A stretch of 64,000 nucleotides of DNA from an uncultured Algibacter sp. (GTDB lineage: Bacteria > Bacteroidota > Bacteroidia > Flavobacteriales > Flavobacteriaceae), in contig NZ_CANLZX010000005.1 of NCBI RefSeq assembly GCF_947495675.1, forward strand, positions 62,001-126,000. The letters are read 5' to 3'. A program made the position numbers and the translations under genes. Below are positions 9,023 through 17,046 of this stretch, one piece after another. Every line of letters begins with the position of its first letter. Within the stretch, counting starts at the first letter, position 1. The notes under the pieces are model-generated. The model worked only from the letters and a program-made list of their open reading frames with translations, ran no database searches and was not told where the DNA came from.

Positions 9023-10078
9023 TTAAGCAACACTACCTTGACAGCTACTTCCTGCGCCTGCGGTACAGCCATAGCAATGTTGCGAAATTACAATGTTTCG
9101 TCCTACTAATAGTTCTTCGTTGTATTCTGATATATGTTTTACTTTACTGTTAACTGGTAATTTTAACATTTGATTAAAATCGCAATCAAATAAATAACCA
9201 TCCCAACTTATGGAAATTGTGTTTGTACACATAACGTTTTTAACAGCAGTTGGGTTGTAAGCTTCTACAAGTGAATACATGTAGTCTTCGTAGTTTTCTG
9301 AAGCTATCAAATAATCTAAAAAACGTGAGATTGGTAAATTAGTTATAGCAAATAAATTATGAAATTGAATATCAAAATCTTCTAATAAAGCTTTTTTAAA
9401 ATCTTTTTCCATAGCAGCTTGGTCGCTAGGTAAAAAAGCACCCGAAGGGTTGTAAACTAAATCTAATTTTAGATTACTGTTTGGCATACCATAGCCAATA
9501 GCGTTTAATTCTTGTAATGCTTTAATTGAAGCATCAAAAACACCATTTCCACGTTGTTTATCAGTTTTACCTCTTGTCCAATGTGGCATAGAACTTACTA
9601 CGTGGACATTATGTTTTTTAAAAAATTCTGGTAAATCATAAAATTTCTTATTTGCTCTAATAATTGTTAAATTAGAGCGTACAATAAAATCTTTAATGCC
9701 AGCTTTAGCTGCTTCTTCAACAAACCAACGAAAATCTGGATTCATTTCTGGTGCGCCTCCTGTTAAATCTAAAGTATGTGCTTCTGTATTTTTTATGACT
9801 TCTAAACATTGTAACATAGTGTCTCGTGTCATTATTTCTTTACGATCTGGACCTGCATCTACATGACAATGGTCGCAAACTTGATTACACATGTAGCCAA
9901 CATTTATTTGTAGGATTTCAAGTTTTTTTGCTTTAAGTGGAAATTGGTTGGTTTCGGAAATTTTATTTTTAAAAGTTGGTAATTCTCCGTTTTGAAAAAT
10001 ACCATTCGATAATATTTCTAATTGCCTATTACTATTTGCTAAATTACTTTCGCGTTTTTGTAGGGACTTTGTTGCCAT
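9023..10078 (-). CDS. arsS: ArsS-type radical SAM enzyme of arsenosugar biosynthesis
   Basis: A radical SAM protein of 351 residues with the cluster motif CNQVCDHC (C64, C68, C71) after YM, then DLTGGAPEMNP, which is typical of the group. The C-terminal half has further cysteines (MCTNT, FDCDFNQ and CYGCTAGAGSSC) for an auxiliary iron-sulfur site. This combination marks the family now called ArsS, formerly the SeCys/selenodomain radical SAM group. Characterised members join a 5'-deoxyadenosyl group to dimethylarsinous acid, giving 5'-deoxy-5'-dimethylarsinoyl-adenosine. It is the first gene of a tightly packed operon and follows a 143-base leader region with repeats. No selenocysteine codon is present. 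Confidence 0.87.
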   Translation of the reverse strand: MATKSLQKRESNLANSNRQLEILSNGIFQNGELPTFKNKISETNQFPLKAKKLEILQINVGYMCNQVCDHCHVDAGPDRKEIMTRDTMLQCLEVIKNTEAHTLDLTGGAPEMNPDFRWFVEEAAKAGIKDFIVRSNLTIIRANKKFYDLPEFFKKHNVHVVSSMPHWTRGKTDKQRGNGVFDASIKALQELNAIGYGMPNSNLKLDLVYNPSGAFLPSDQAAMEKDFKKALLEDFDIQFHNLFAITNLPISRFLDYLIASENYEDYMYSLVEAYNPTAVKNVMCTNTISISWDGYLFDCDFNQMLKLPVNSKVKHISEYNEELLVGRNIVISQHCYGCTAGAGSSCQGSVA

Positions 10079-10142
10079 TAATTATATTTTACTTCTTAAC
10101 GTTTTTGAACTTAAACATTGGGTAGGGAATTATTTAATTGGG

Positions 10143-10208
10143 TACATAAGTAACACCACAAATACAATTACTATCGAGTGCTTATGTAGTAAAATTATAC
10201 CTTATGTT
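10143..10208. repeat. CTTATGT direct and inverted repeats upstream of arsS
   Basis: The 143-base gap between the AhpD-like gene and arsS holds CTTATGTA at 10181-10188, CTTATGTT exactly 20 bases further at 10201-10208, and an inverted copy TACATAAG at 10143-10150. Two copies on one helical face plus an inverted copy look like a regulator site. A weak -7-like TGTATTTG (minus strand, 10166-10159) lies between them. No regulator gene is adjacent. Confidence 0.3.
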
Positions 10209-10221
10209 TATAACAATAATA

Positions 10222-10557
10222 CTAACCGTCTAACTTATTTACTTTATTCATCATTTGCACGCCATGAACTAAAGTTGCACCGCTTTTAATAGCTGCGCCA
10301 ACGTGTATGGCTTCCATCATTTCTTCTTTGGTTACACCGCGTTGTAAGCCATCTTTTGTGTAAGCATCTATACAATAAGGGCATTGCTCTGTATGAGCCA
10401 CGGCTAATGCGATTAGTGATTTTTCGCGGGCAGTTAGTGCGCCATCTTCGAATACTTTACCATAATATTCAAAAAATTTATTGCCTAATTCTTCATTCCA
10501 TTCGGTAATTTTACCAAATTTTCTGAGATCTGCGGGGTCATAATATGTTTTGCTCAT
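10222..10557 (-). CDS. AhpD/carboxymuconolactone decarboxylase-like protein of the arsenosugar locus
   Basis: A 111-residue all-helical protein of the AhpD/CMD superfamily, with LIALAVAHTEQCPYCIDAYT holding the redox CxxC (C59, C62). The usual histidine three residues after the second cysteine is not visible (AYT instead). A peroxidase-like family of this kind is recurrently annotated next to ArsS genes. It is upstream of arsS on the same strand but separated by 143 bases, so it may be transcribed separately. A disulfide-reductase or peroxidase-like role against arsenical stress is inference. Confidence 0.83.
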   Translation of the reverse strand: MSKTYYDPADLRKFGKITEWNEELGNKFFEYYGKVFEDGALTAREKSLIALAVAHTEQCPYCIDAYTKDGLQRGVTKEEMMEAIHVGAAIKSGATLVHGVQMMNKVNKLDG

Positions 10558-10621
10558 AAAATATTTTTGTCTAAAGATAGAAATCTAATTTATTAAGTCG
10601 AAAGCTTTAACGCAACTTAAC

Positions 10622-10666
10622 AAAAATCGCCAAAAAATATATAAAATATATCAATTGGCGATTTTT
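10622..10666 (-). terminator. Rho-independent terminator after the acyl-CoA dehydrogenase gene
   Basis: A 12-bp stem AAAAATCGCCAA / TTGGCGATTTTT (10622-10633 with 10655-10666) surrounds an AT-rich loop that can itself pair. On the minus strand the stem ends in a T run. It sits 36 bases past the dehydrogenase stop. Confidence 0.75.
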
Positions 10667-10701
10667 TAAAAGTAGGTATAGTTTATGGAGAAACTATGCG
10701 G

Positions 10702-11844
10702 TTATTCTTTAATTAAACTTCTAGAAATAACTATTTTTTGTATTTCTGATGTGCCTTCGTATATCTGAGTAATTTTTGCATCACGCATTAATCGTTCTAC
10801 GTGGTATTCTTTAACAAAACCATTACCACCATGAATTTGAACAGCTTCTACAGTATGTTCCATAGCCACTTTTGATGCATAAAGTTTTGCCATAGCGCTA
10901 GACTTATCATAGTTATTGCCTTGGTCCTTATCCCAGGCGGCTTTCATAACCATCATACGTGCAGCCTCAATATCTGTATACATGTCTGCTAATTTAAAAG
11001 CAATAGCTTGATGGTTGCAGATTTCTGTTCCAAATGCTTTACGTTCTTTAGAGTATTTAAGTGCTAATTCATATGCACCACTTGCAATACCAAGAGCTTG
11101 GGCTGCTATACCAATACGACCGCCAGAAAGGGTTTTCATGGCAAATCTGAATCCAGAACCATTTACACCAATTCTGTTTTCTTTTGGTACCTTAACATCG
11201 TTAAATTGAAGTGTGTGCGTATCGCTTCCTCGTATTCCTAGTTTGTCTTCTTTTGGTCCAATATCAAAACCTTTCATGCCTTTTTCAACAATAAATGCAT
11301 TGATTCCATGTGAGCCTTTATCTCTATCTGTTTGTGCTATAACTATATAAATATCTGCTCGTCCACCATTTGTAATCCAGTTTTTTGTACCATTTATAAT
11401 ATAGTGGTCTCCTTTATCAATAGCTGTTGTTCGTTGTGATGTGGCATCACTACCAGCTTCAGGTTCACTTAAGCAAAAAGCGCCAACAGACTCTCCTGTA
11501 GCTAATTTTGTTAAATATTTTTGTTTTTGCTCTTCAGATCCGTAGGATTCTAAACCATAACAAACTAGCGAATTATTTACAGAAACTATTACAGAGGCAG
11601 AAGCATCAATTTTCGATAATTCTTCCATGATAAGCACATAAGATATAGCATCCATTCCGCTACCTCCATATTTTGGATCAACCATAATACCTAAAAAACC
11701 CAGATCCCCCATTTTTTTAACAAGCTCTTGAGGAAATTCTTGTTTGTTATCCCGCTCAATCACTCCAGGAAGTAATTCTGTTCTAGCAAAATCGCGAGCA
11801 GCATCTCTAATCATTATGTGTTCTTCTGAAAGACTAAAATTCAT
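10702..11844 (-). CDS. Acyl-CoA dehydrogenase
   Basis: A flavoprotein that removes two hydrogens from the alpha-beta bond of acyl-CoA, passing electrons to electron-transfer flavoprotein. It has 380 residues, the usual length for the short/medium-chain class. Seen are the substrate/FAD motif GAFCLSEPEAGSDA, the ITNGG element, the C-terminal signature QIHGGNGFVKEYHVERLMRD, and the catalytic base in YEGTSEIQ (E363). The sequence looks closest to butyryl-CoA type enzymes; chain length is not certain. It is a single-gene unit with its own terminator, divergent from anmK. Confidence 0.93.
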   Translation of the reverse strand: MNFSLSEEHIMIRDAARDFARTELLPGVIERDNKQEFPQELVKKMGDLGFLGIMVDPKYGGSGMDAISYVLIMEELSKIDASASVIVSVNNSLVCYGLESYGSEEQKQKYLTKLATGESVGAFCLSEPEAGSDATSQRTTAIDKGDHYIINGTKNWITNGGRADIYIVIAQTDRDKGSHGINAFIVEKGMKGFDIGPKEDKLGIRGSDTHTLQFNDVKVPKENRIGVNGSGFRFAMKTLSGGRIGIAAQALGIASGAYELALKYSKERKAFGTEICNHQAIAFKLADMYTDIEAARMMVMKAAWDKDQGNNYDKSSAMAKLYASKVAMEHTVEAVQIHGGNGFVKEYHVERLMRDAKITQIYEGTSEIQKIVISRSLIKE

Positions 11845-11884
11845 ATTTCGTAATTAAATTGTTCTTTTTTGTGAATAATGTTTA

Positions 11885-11892
11885 CAAATATA
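11885..11892 (-). promoter_or_regulatory. Putative -7 element for the acyl-CoA dehydrogenase gene
   Basis: Minus-strand TATATTTG (plus-strand CAAATATA), a full match to TAnnTTTG, 40 bases before the start codon. No TTG at the proper distance was found. Confidence 0.35.
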
Positions 11893-11982
11893 GCTTTTAA
11901 ATGTGAATTCTTAAAAAACAATGATTTAATTTCAGTTAATTATTGTTTTTATATTTATACAAGATGATTACTTTTACTTCTT

Positions 11983-13041
11983 ATGGATAAAAATGAGTAT
12001 TTTGTTATTGGTGTTATGTCTGGCACTTCTTTAGATGGAATAGACTTAGTTTATGCCAAGTTTTTTTACAATAAAAATTGGAGTTTTAAGATATTAAATG
12101 CTGAAACAATTGAATATCCTTTTTATTGGTTCGAAAAGCTTAAGGGGTTAATTAATAATTCTATAGATGAATTAAAAACAATAGATGTTGAGTATACTAA
12201 ACATGTAGGAGATGTAATTAAATGTTTTATAGAAAAATATAAAATCAAAAACATTGATGCCGTTTGTTCTCATGGTCATACAGCATTACATCAGCCAGAA
12301 AAAGGTTTGACATATCAAATAGGTAATATGCCTTTTTTAGCTAAAATATTGCATCAAACAATTGTGTGCGATTTTAGAGTTCAAGATGTTAAACTTGGTG
12401 GGCAAGGAGCACCTTTAGTTCCTATTGGGGATAAATTGTTGTTCCCTGAATATGAATATTGTTTGAATTTAGGAGGGTTTGCAAATATTTCTATGACTTT
12501 AAACGATAAACGCATAGCTTATGATGTATGCCCAGTTAATATAGTACTTAATAAATATGCAAAACAGTTAGGTTTTAATTATGATGCAGGCGGAGAAATT
12601 GCAGCATCAGGTAAAAGTATAATGGCATTAAGTAGTATGTTAGATAGCTTAGAGTTTTACCAACAAAAACCACCAAAATCTTTAGGGTTGGAGTGGGTAA
12701 ATAAAAATATATTTCCATTTATAGAGACTTTAAAGTTAAATGAAAAGGATGTGCTAAAAACATTTTCAGACCATATAGCCAAGCAAATAGCAAGTGTAAT
12801 AAAAGAAAACTCGAAAGTTTTAGTTACAGGCGGCGGTGCTTATAATTCATATGTTATTTCAAAAATTAAATCGAATGTAAAGTCAGAAATTATAATTCCA
12901 GACAATAATCTAGTAGAATTTAAAGAAGCGCTCATATTTGGTTTTTTAGGCATATTAAGACTTAGAAATGAAGTTAATTGTTTGAAAAGCGTAACAGGCG
13001 CTTTAAAAAATCATAGTTCAGGTAAGATTTATTATCCATAA
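11983..13041 (+). CDS. anmK: Anhydro-N-acetylmuramic acid kinase
   Basis: Phosphorylates and opens 1,6-anhydro-N-acetylmuramic acid during cell-wall recycling, giving MurNAc-6-phosphate. The 352 residues have an ASKHA-type kinase fold: N-terminal phosphate loop GVMSGTSLDGIDL, CSHGHTALHQP, the GQGAPLVP loop with NLGGFANIS, and VTGGGAYN in the second ATP-binding half. Length is slightly short of E. coli AnmK but normal for Bacteroidota. It starts with ATG and forms a single-gene unit between the divergent acyl-CoA dehydrogenase and the downstream amino-acid dehydrogenase. Confidence 0.93.
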   Translation: MDKNEYFVIGVMSGTSLDGIDLVYAKFFYNKNWSFKILNAETIEYPFYWFEKLKGLINNSIDELKTIDVEYTKHVGDVIKCFIEKYKIKNIDAVCSHGHTALHQPEKGLTYQIGNMPFLAKILHQTIVCDFRVQDVKLGGQGAPLVPIGDKLLFPEYEYCLNLGGFANISMTLNDKRIAYDVCPVNIVLNKYAKQLGFNYDAGGEIAASGKSIMALSSMLDSLEFYQQKPPKSLGLEWVNKNIFPFIETLKLNEKDVLKTFSDHIAKQIASVIKENSKVLVTGGGAYNSYVISKIKSNVKSEIIIPDNNLVEFKEALIFGFLGILRLRNEVNCLKSVTGALKNHSSGKIYYP

Positions 13042-13080
13042 AAATAATTAAAAATTAATCTTAATGGGTTTATAGTTTTT

Positions 13081-13088
13081 TATATTTG
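13081..13088 (+). promoter_or_regulatory. Putative -7 element for the amino-acid dehydrogenase gene
   Basis: TATATTTG, a full consensus match, 112 bases before the ATG. No TTG at the right spacing is seen. It would give a leader of about 105 bases. Confidence 0.3.
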
Positions 13089-13200
13089 TTAGATTAATAA
13101 TTAAAATATTTTCAATATGACTCAATTATAACTTCGCTTAGACTTACCATCGTAAAAGCTATTATAAAGTTATATATACATGATTCAATAAGAAAATAGA

Positions 13201-14427
13201 ATGAAAGAATTATTAAAAAAATTTGAAAATAAAACACCTGAAATAATCTTTAATTGGAGAGATTCTGAAACAGAAGCAGAAGGGTGGGTCGTTATCAATT
13301 CACTTCGTGGCGGAGCTGCAGGAGGAGGAACAAGGATGCGTAAAGGACTTGATATGAATGAAGTTTTATCTTTAGCAAAAACTATGGAAATCAAATTTAC
13401 CGTTTCTGGTCCCGCTATTGGTGGTGCAAAATCTGGAATTAATTTTGATCCTAATGACCCAAGAAAAAAAGGCGTTTTAGAAAGATGGTATGCTGTTGTT
13501 TCTCCATTGTTAAAAAGTTATTATGGTACCGGTGGAGATTTAAATGTTGATGAAATTCATGAGGTTATTCCTATTACTGAAGCGAGTGGTGTTTGGCATC
13601 CGCAAGAAGGAGTGTTCAATGGGCATTTTAAACCAACTGAAGCCGATAAAATAAACAGAATTGGTCAACTACGACAAGGGGTTATAAAAGTTATTGAAAA
13701 CCCAGATTATTCGCCCAATGTTTCTAAAAAATATACAATTGCCGATATGATTACAGGTTTTGGAGTAGCCGAAGCTGTTAAGCAATATTACAATATATAT
13801 GGAGGTTCAGTTAAAGGTAAAAGAGCTGTGGTTCAAGGGTTTGGAAATGTAGGGGCAGCTGCGGCATTTTATTTGTCTCAAATGGGTGCTAAAATAGTTG
13901 GAATTATAGATATTGCAGGAGGCTTAATAAACGAAAAAGGATTTACATTTAATGATATAAATCATTTTTTTCTTGCGAAGAAGGGTAATACCTTAGCAGC
14001 TGATAATTTAATCCCTTTTGAAGAAATTAATAAAAAAATATGGGCATTAAAAACCGAGATTTTTGCACCTTGTGCAGCCTCGCGACTTATAACTATTCAT
14101 CAAATTGACGAAATGATTGATAGTGGTTTAGAAGTTATTTCATGTGGTGCTAATGTACCTTTTGCTGACAAAGAAATTTTCTTTGGGCCAATTATGGAAC
14201 ACACCGATTACAAGGTGAGTTTAATTCCAGACTTTATTTCAAACTGTGGAATGGCACGTGTTTTTGCATATTTTATGGAACGCAAAGTGCAAATGACTGA
14301 TGAGGCTATATTTAACGACACATCAAATAGAATAAAAGAAGCAATAGAAAAAATTTACAATAAAAATAAATCTAAAACAGGAATTAGTGCAACCGCATTT
14401 GAAATAGCACTTAAACAACTTATTTAA
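13201..14427 (+). CDS. Glu/Leu/Phe/Val dehydrogenase
   Basis: NAD(P)-dependent oxidative deamination of an amino acid to its 2-oxo acid plus ammonia. The 408 residues have the two-domain family layout. The substrate domain has GGAAGGGTRMRKG (38-49), MEIKF (K65) and GGAKSGI with the catalytic lysine K77. The Rossmann domain has VQGFGNVGAAAA. Length suits this hexameric family. The substrate (leucine, valine or glutamate) cannot be decided by eye, and the motif spacing is somewhat unlike canonical GdhA. nhaD follows after 12 bases and is probably co-transcribed. Confidence 0.88.
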   Translation: MKELLKKFENKTPEIIFNWRDSETEAEGWVVINSLRGGAAGGGTRMRKGLDMNEVLSLAKTMEIKFTVSGPAIGGAKSGINFDPNDPRKKGVLERWYAVVSPLLKSYYGTGGDLNVDEIHEVIPITEASGVWHPQEGVFNGHFKPTEADKINRIGQLRQGVIKVIENPDYSPNVSKKYTIADMITGFGVAEAVKQYYNIYGGSVKGKRAVVQGFGNVGAAAAFYLSQMGAKIVGIIDIAGGLINEKGFTFNDINHFFLAKKGNTLAADNLIPFEEINKKIWALKTEIFAPCAASRLITIHQIDEMIDSGLEVISCGANVPFADKEIFFGPIMEHTDYKVSLIPDFISNCGMARVFAYFMERKVQMTDEAIFNDTSNRIKEAIEKIYNKNKSKTGISATAFEIALKQLI

Positions 14428-14439
14428 CTAATTAAACTT

Positions 14440-15840
14440 ATGGAAGCAGCAATTATCTTAGTATTCATAATGGGCTATTTAGCCATTACTTTAGAGCATA
14501 GTATAAAAATAGATAAACTAATTCCGGCACTTGTCATGATGGCTATTTGCTGGGCATTAATTGCGCTTGGTATTGATGATTTTACCCAATGGTTCGACTC
14601 AGCTAATCATTCTTTATTAGAAGGGTTTGGAGGGTTAGCCTCCGAAGAAAAGATGCATTTAATGGAAGAGACTTTACTACATCACTTAGGTAAAACCTCA
14701 GAGATTTTAGTGTTTCTTTTAGGGGCAATGACTATTGTTGAAATTATTGATTATTTTGATGGTTTTTCTACAATTAAGGACTTTATAAAAACTAAGAAAA
14801 AAAGTAAAATACTCTGGATTTTTGCTATTCTAGCTTTCATTTTGTCTGCTATAATCGATAATCTAACTGCAACTATCGTTTTAATTTCAATTTTGCAAAA
14901 AATAGTAAAAGACAGAAGCGTGCGTATATGGTATGCAGGTTTAATAATAATTGCTGCAAATGCTGGTGGTGCTTGGTCTCCAATTGGAGATGTTACTACA
15001 ACTATGCTTTGGATTGGCAAAAAGGTAACTACTGGGCATTTAATAGGCTATTTATTATTACCATCATTCTTATGTATGGCAGTACCAACATTTATAGCGT
15101 CGTTTTTACCAGCCTTTAAAGGGGAATTAGAAGTAGAGAAGATTGTGGAAAAAAAGAAATCAAGGTTTAGTGGTACAATGCTTTACTTAGGTTTAGGGGC
15201 TATAATATTTGTTCCAATATTTAAAGTAGTTACACATTTACCTCCTTATGTAGGTATGATGTTATCGTTAGGAGTAGTAGCTATATTTGCCGAAATATAT
15301 AGTAGCTCTAAATTCAGTTTAACAGAGCACGGCTCGGAAGAGAGTGATGCGCATGCACAGCATAGTCCAGTACATTACTCATTGTCTAAAATAGAATTAC
15401 CTAGTATTTTGTTTTTCTTGGGTATTTTAATGGCAGTTGCTGCTTTAGAATCTTTAGGTATTTTATTCAATTTTGCTGGTTCTCTTCAAGAATCTATGCC
15501 TATGTTAGGAACAGAATTACATCAAGAAGGTCATACAGGAGTTTCAGACCTTGTAGTATTGCTATTAGGTGTTGGTTCTGCAGTTATAGATAATGTGCCT
15601 TTAGTTGCTGCTAGTTTAGGAATGTTTCATGAGCCTATAGATAATGAATTGTGGCACTTTATTGCTTACTCTGCAGGAACAGGAGGAAGTATGTTAATCA
15701 TAGGATCTGCAGCTGGTGTTGTTGCTATGGGAATGGAAAAAATAGATTTTTTCTGGTACTTGAAAAAAATTGCTTGGTTAGCTCTTGTTGGTTTCCTAGT
15801 AGGTGCAGTTGCATTTATGTTTACTAGAACTTTGTTTTAG
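14440..15840 (+). CDS. nhaD: NhaD-type sodium:proton antiporter
   Basis: An inner-membrane antiporter of 466 residues with about a dozen hydrophobic segments and ion-transporter (ArsB/NhaD superfamily) features: DNLTATIVLISIL, NAGGAWSPIGDVTTTMLW, and the second inverted copy VIDNVPLVAASLGM followed by AGTGGSMLIIGSAAG. Two pseudo-symmetric Asp-Asn elements inside membrane segments are typical of the family. It exports Na+ or Li+ against H+, which suits a marine bacterium. A cytoplasmic histidine-rich stretch near 300-312 (HGSEESDAHAQH) may sense ions. It lies in tandem behind the dehydrogenase. Confidence 0.88.
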   Translation: MEAAIILVFIMGYLAITLEHSIKIDKLIPALVMMAICWALIALGIDDFTQWFDSANHSLLEGFGGLASEEKMHLMEETLLHHLGKTSEILVFLLGAMTIVEIIDYFDGFSTIKDFIKTKKKSKILWIFAILAFILSAIIDNLTATIVLISILQKIVKDRSVRIWYAGLIIIAANAGGAWSPIGDVTTTMLWIGKKVTTGHLIGYLLLPSFLCMAVPTFIASFLPAFKGELEVEKIVEKKKSRFSGTMLYLGLGAIIFVPIFKVVTHLPPYVGMMLSLGVVAIFAEIYSSSKFSLTEHGSEESDAHAQHSPVHYSLSKIELPSILFFLGILMAVAALESLGILFNFAGSLQESMPMLGTELHQEGHTGVSDLVVLLLGVGSAVIDNVPLVAASLGMFHEPIDNELWHFIAYSAGTGGSMLIIGSAAGVVAMGMEKIDFFWYLKKIAWLALVGFLVGAVAFMFTRTLF

Positions 15841-15859
15841 TCAAAAATAAAGTAAATAT

Positions 15860-15888
15860 TTTTCGCTTTCGCAGAAGTGAGCGTAAAA
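15860..15888. repeat. Imperfect GCTTTCGC hairpin element
   Basis: An intergenic imperfect inverted repeat: TTTTCGCTTTCGC then AAGTGAGCGTAAAA. It shares the 12-mer TTTCGCTTTYGC with the element at 57477. It lies just after the nhaD stop and may act as a terminator or be a dispersed genomic repeat. Confidence 0.35.
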
Positions 15889-15925
15889 AGAGACTAGCTA
15901 TACTATAATATTAAAATAAGCGTTA

Positions 15926-15933
15926 TACATTTG
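15926..15933 (+). promoter_or_regulatory. Putative -7 element for the exbB operon
   Basis: TACATTTG, a full match to TAnnTTTG, 17 bases before the exbB ATG. No clear TTG upstream. Confidence 0.4.
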
Positions 15934-15950
15934 CAATAAATTAATATTAT

Positions 15951-16652
15951 ATGCTAAGTACATTATTACAAAACACACAAGAAAGTACAGAGGTGCTAAC
16001 TGATGGTGAATCTGTTGAAAAAACACTTTCAATCATTGAATTAATAAGTAGCGGTGGTGTTGCAGGGCAAGTTATAATTGCTGTTCTGTTTTTATTACTC
16101 GTTGCTGCAATCTATATTTATTTTGAGCGCATTTTTGCGATTAAAGCTGCTTCGCAAGTTGATGCTAACTTTATGAATCAAATAAAAGATCATGTAAGTA
16201 ATGGTAAAATTGATTCAGCCCAAATGTTATGCGCTCAACAAAATTCTCCAGTATCTAGATTAATTGGTAAAGGTATTTCAAGAATTGGAAAACCTCTTGC
16301 AGATATCAATACTGCTCTTGAAAACGCTGGTCGGTTAGAAATTTACGGTTTAGAAAAAAATGTAAGTGTCCTAGCAACTATTTCTGGTGCTGCACCAATG
16401 ATAGGTTTTTTAGGTACAGTAGTTGGTATGATATTAGCAATATTTGAATTGGCCAATGCTGGCGGAACCATTCAAATGGATGTTTTGGCTAGTGGTCTTT
16501 ATACCGCTATGACAACTACGGTTGCTGGTTTAATTGTTGGTATTGTTGCTTATATGGCATACAATCATTTGGTGGTTAAAACCGACAAAGTTGTTTACCA
16601 AATGGAAGCAAATTCATTGGAGTTTTTAGATCATTTAAACGAACCTACATAG
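15951..16652 (+). CDS. exbB: MotA/TolQ/ExbB proton channel protein
   Basis: The channel subunit that uses the proton gradient to power TonB or Tol. It has 233 residues and three membrane segments: about 35-55 (GQVIIAVLFLLLVAAIYIYF), then after a cytoplasmic loop two more around 140-165 and 180-205. The family core SGAAPMIGFLGTVVGMI is present, with conserved threonines in the last segment (MTTTVAGLIVGIVAY). It is the first gene of exbB-exbD-tonB-folC, with 1 base between it and exbD. TolQ is the alternative name, but the TonB partner downstream favours ExbB. Confidence 0.9.
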   Translation: MLSTLLQNTQESTEVLTDGESVEKTLSIIELISSGGVAGQVIIAVLFLLLVAAIYIYFERIFAIKAASQVDANFMNQIKDHVSNGKIDSAQMLCAQQNSPVSRLIGKGISRIGKPLADINTALENAGRLEIYGLEKNVSVLATISGAAPMIGFLGTVVGMILAIFELANAGGTIQMDVLASGLYTAMTTTVAGLIVGIVAYMAYNHLVVKTDKVVYQMEANSLEFLDHLNEPT

Positions 16653-16653
16653 T

Positions 16654-17043
16654 ATGAACTTTAGAGGAAGAAATAAGGTTACACCAGAATTCAATATGTC
16701 GTCTATGACAGATATTGTATTTCTATTACTTATCTTTTTTATGATTGCTTCAACTTTAGTTACTACAAATGCTATCGATATCTTATTACCAAAAGCAAGT
16801 GGTAAAACTGAAAATAAAAAATCTGTTGCAGTTAGTATAAAAAAAGATTTAACGTACTATATAGATCAAAAGCGTGTTGGCGAAAGTGTTTTAGAAAATG
16901 AGTTATTGGCAGTATTGTCATCTCAAGACCAACCAACTATTATTCTTAGAGCAGAAGAAACAGTACCTGTTAAAAACGTTGTTAAAGTAATGGATATAGC
17001 TAACAGAAATAAATTTAAAGTTGTTTTAGCTGTAAAGCCTTAA
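16654..17043 (+). CDS. exbD: ExbD/TolR biopolymer transport protein
   Basis: The stator partner of ExbB, 129 residues. One N-terminal membrane segment after NMSSMTDIVFLLLIFFMIAST carries the conserved aspartate (MTD) needed for proton flow. The periplasmic domain ends in the usual IILRAEETVPVKNVVKVMDIANRNKF. Length is normal. It starts 1 base after the exbB stop and ends 3 bases before tonB. Confidence 0.92.
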   Translation: MNFRGRNKVTPEFNMSSMTDIVFLLLIFFMIASTLVTTNAIDILLPKASGKTENKKSVAVSIKKDLTYYIDQKRVGESVLENELLAVLSSQDQPTIILRAEETVPVKNVVKVMDIANRNKFKVVLAVKP

Positions 17044-17046
17044 ATA

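Noticed and set aside
9023..10078. Selenocysteine in the ArsS family protein
   Set aside because: The family is historically named after selenodomains, but all cysteine positions are plain codons and there is no in-frame TGA in the gene.
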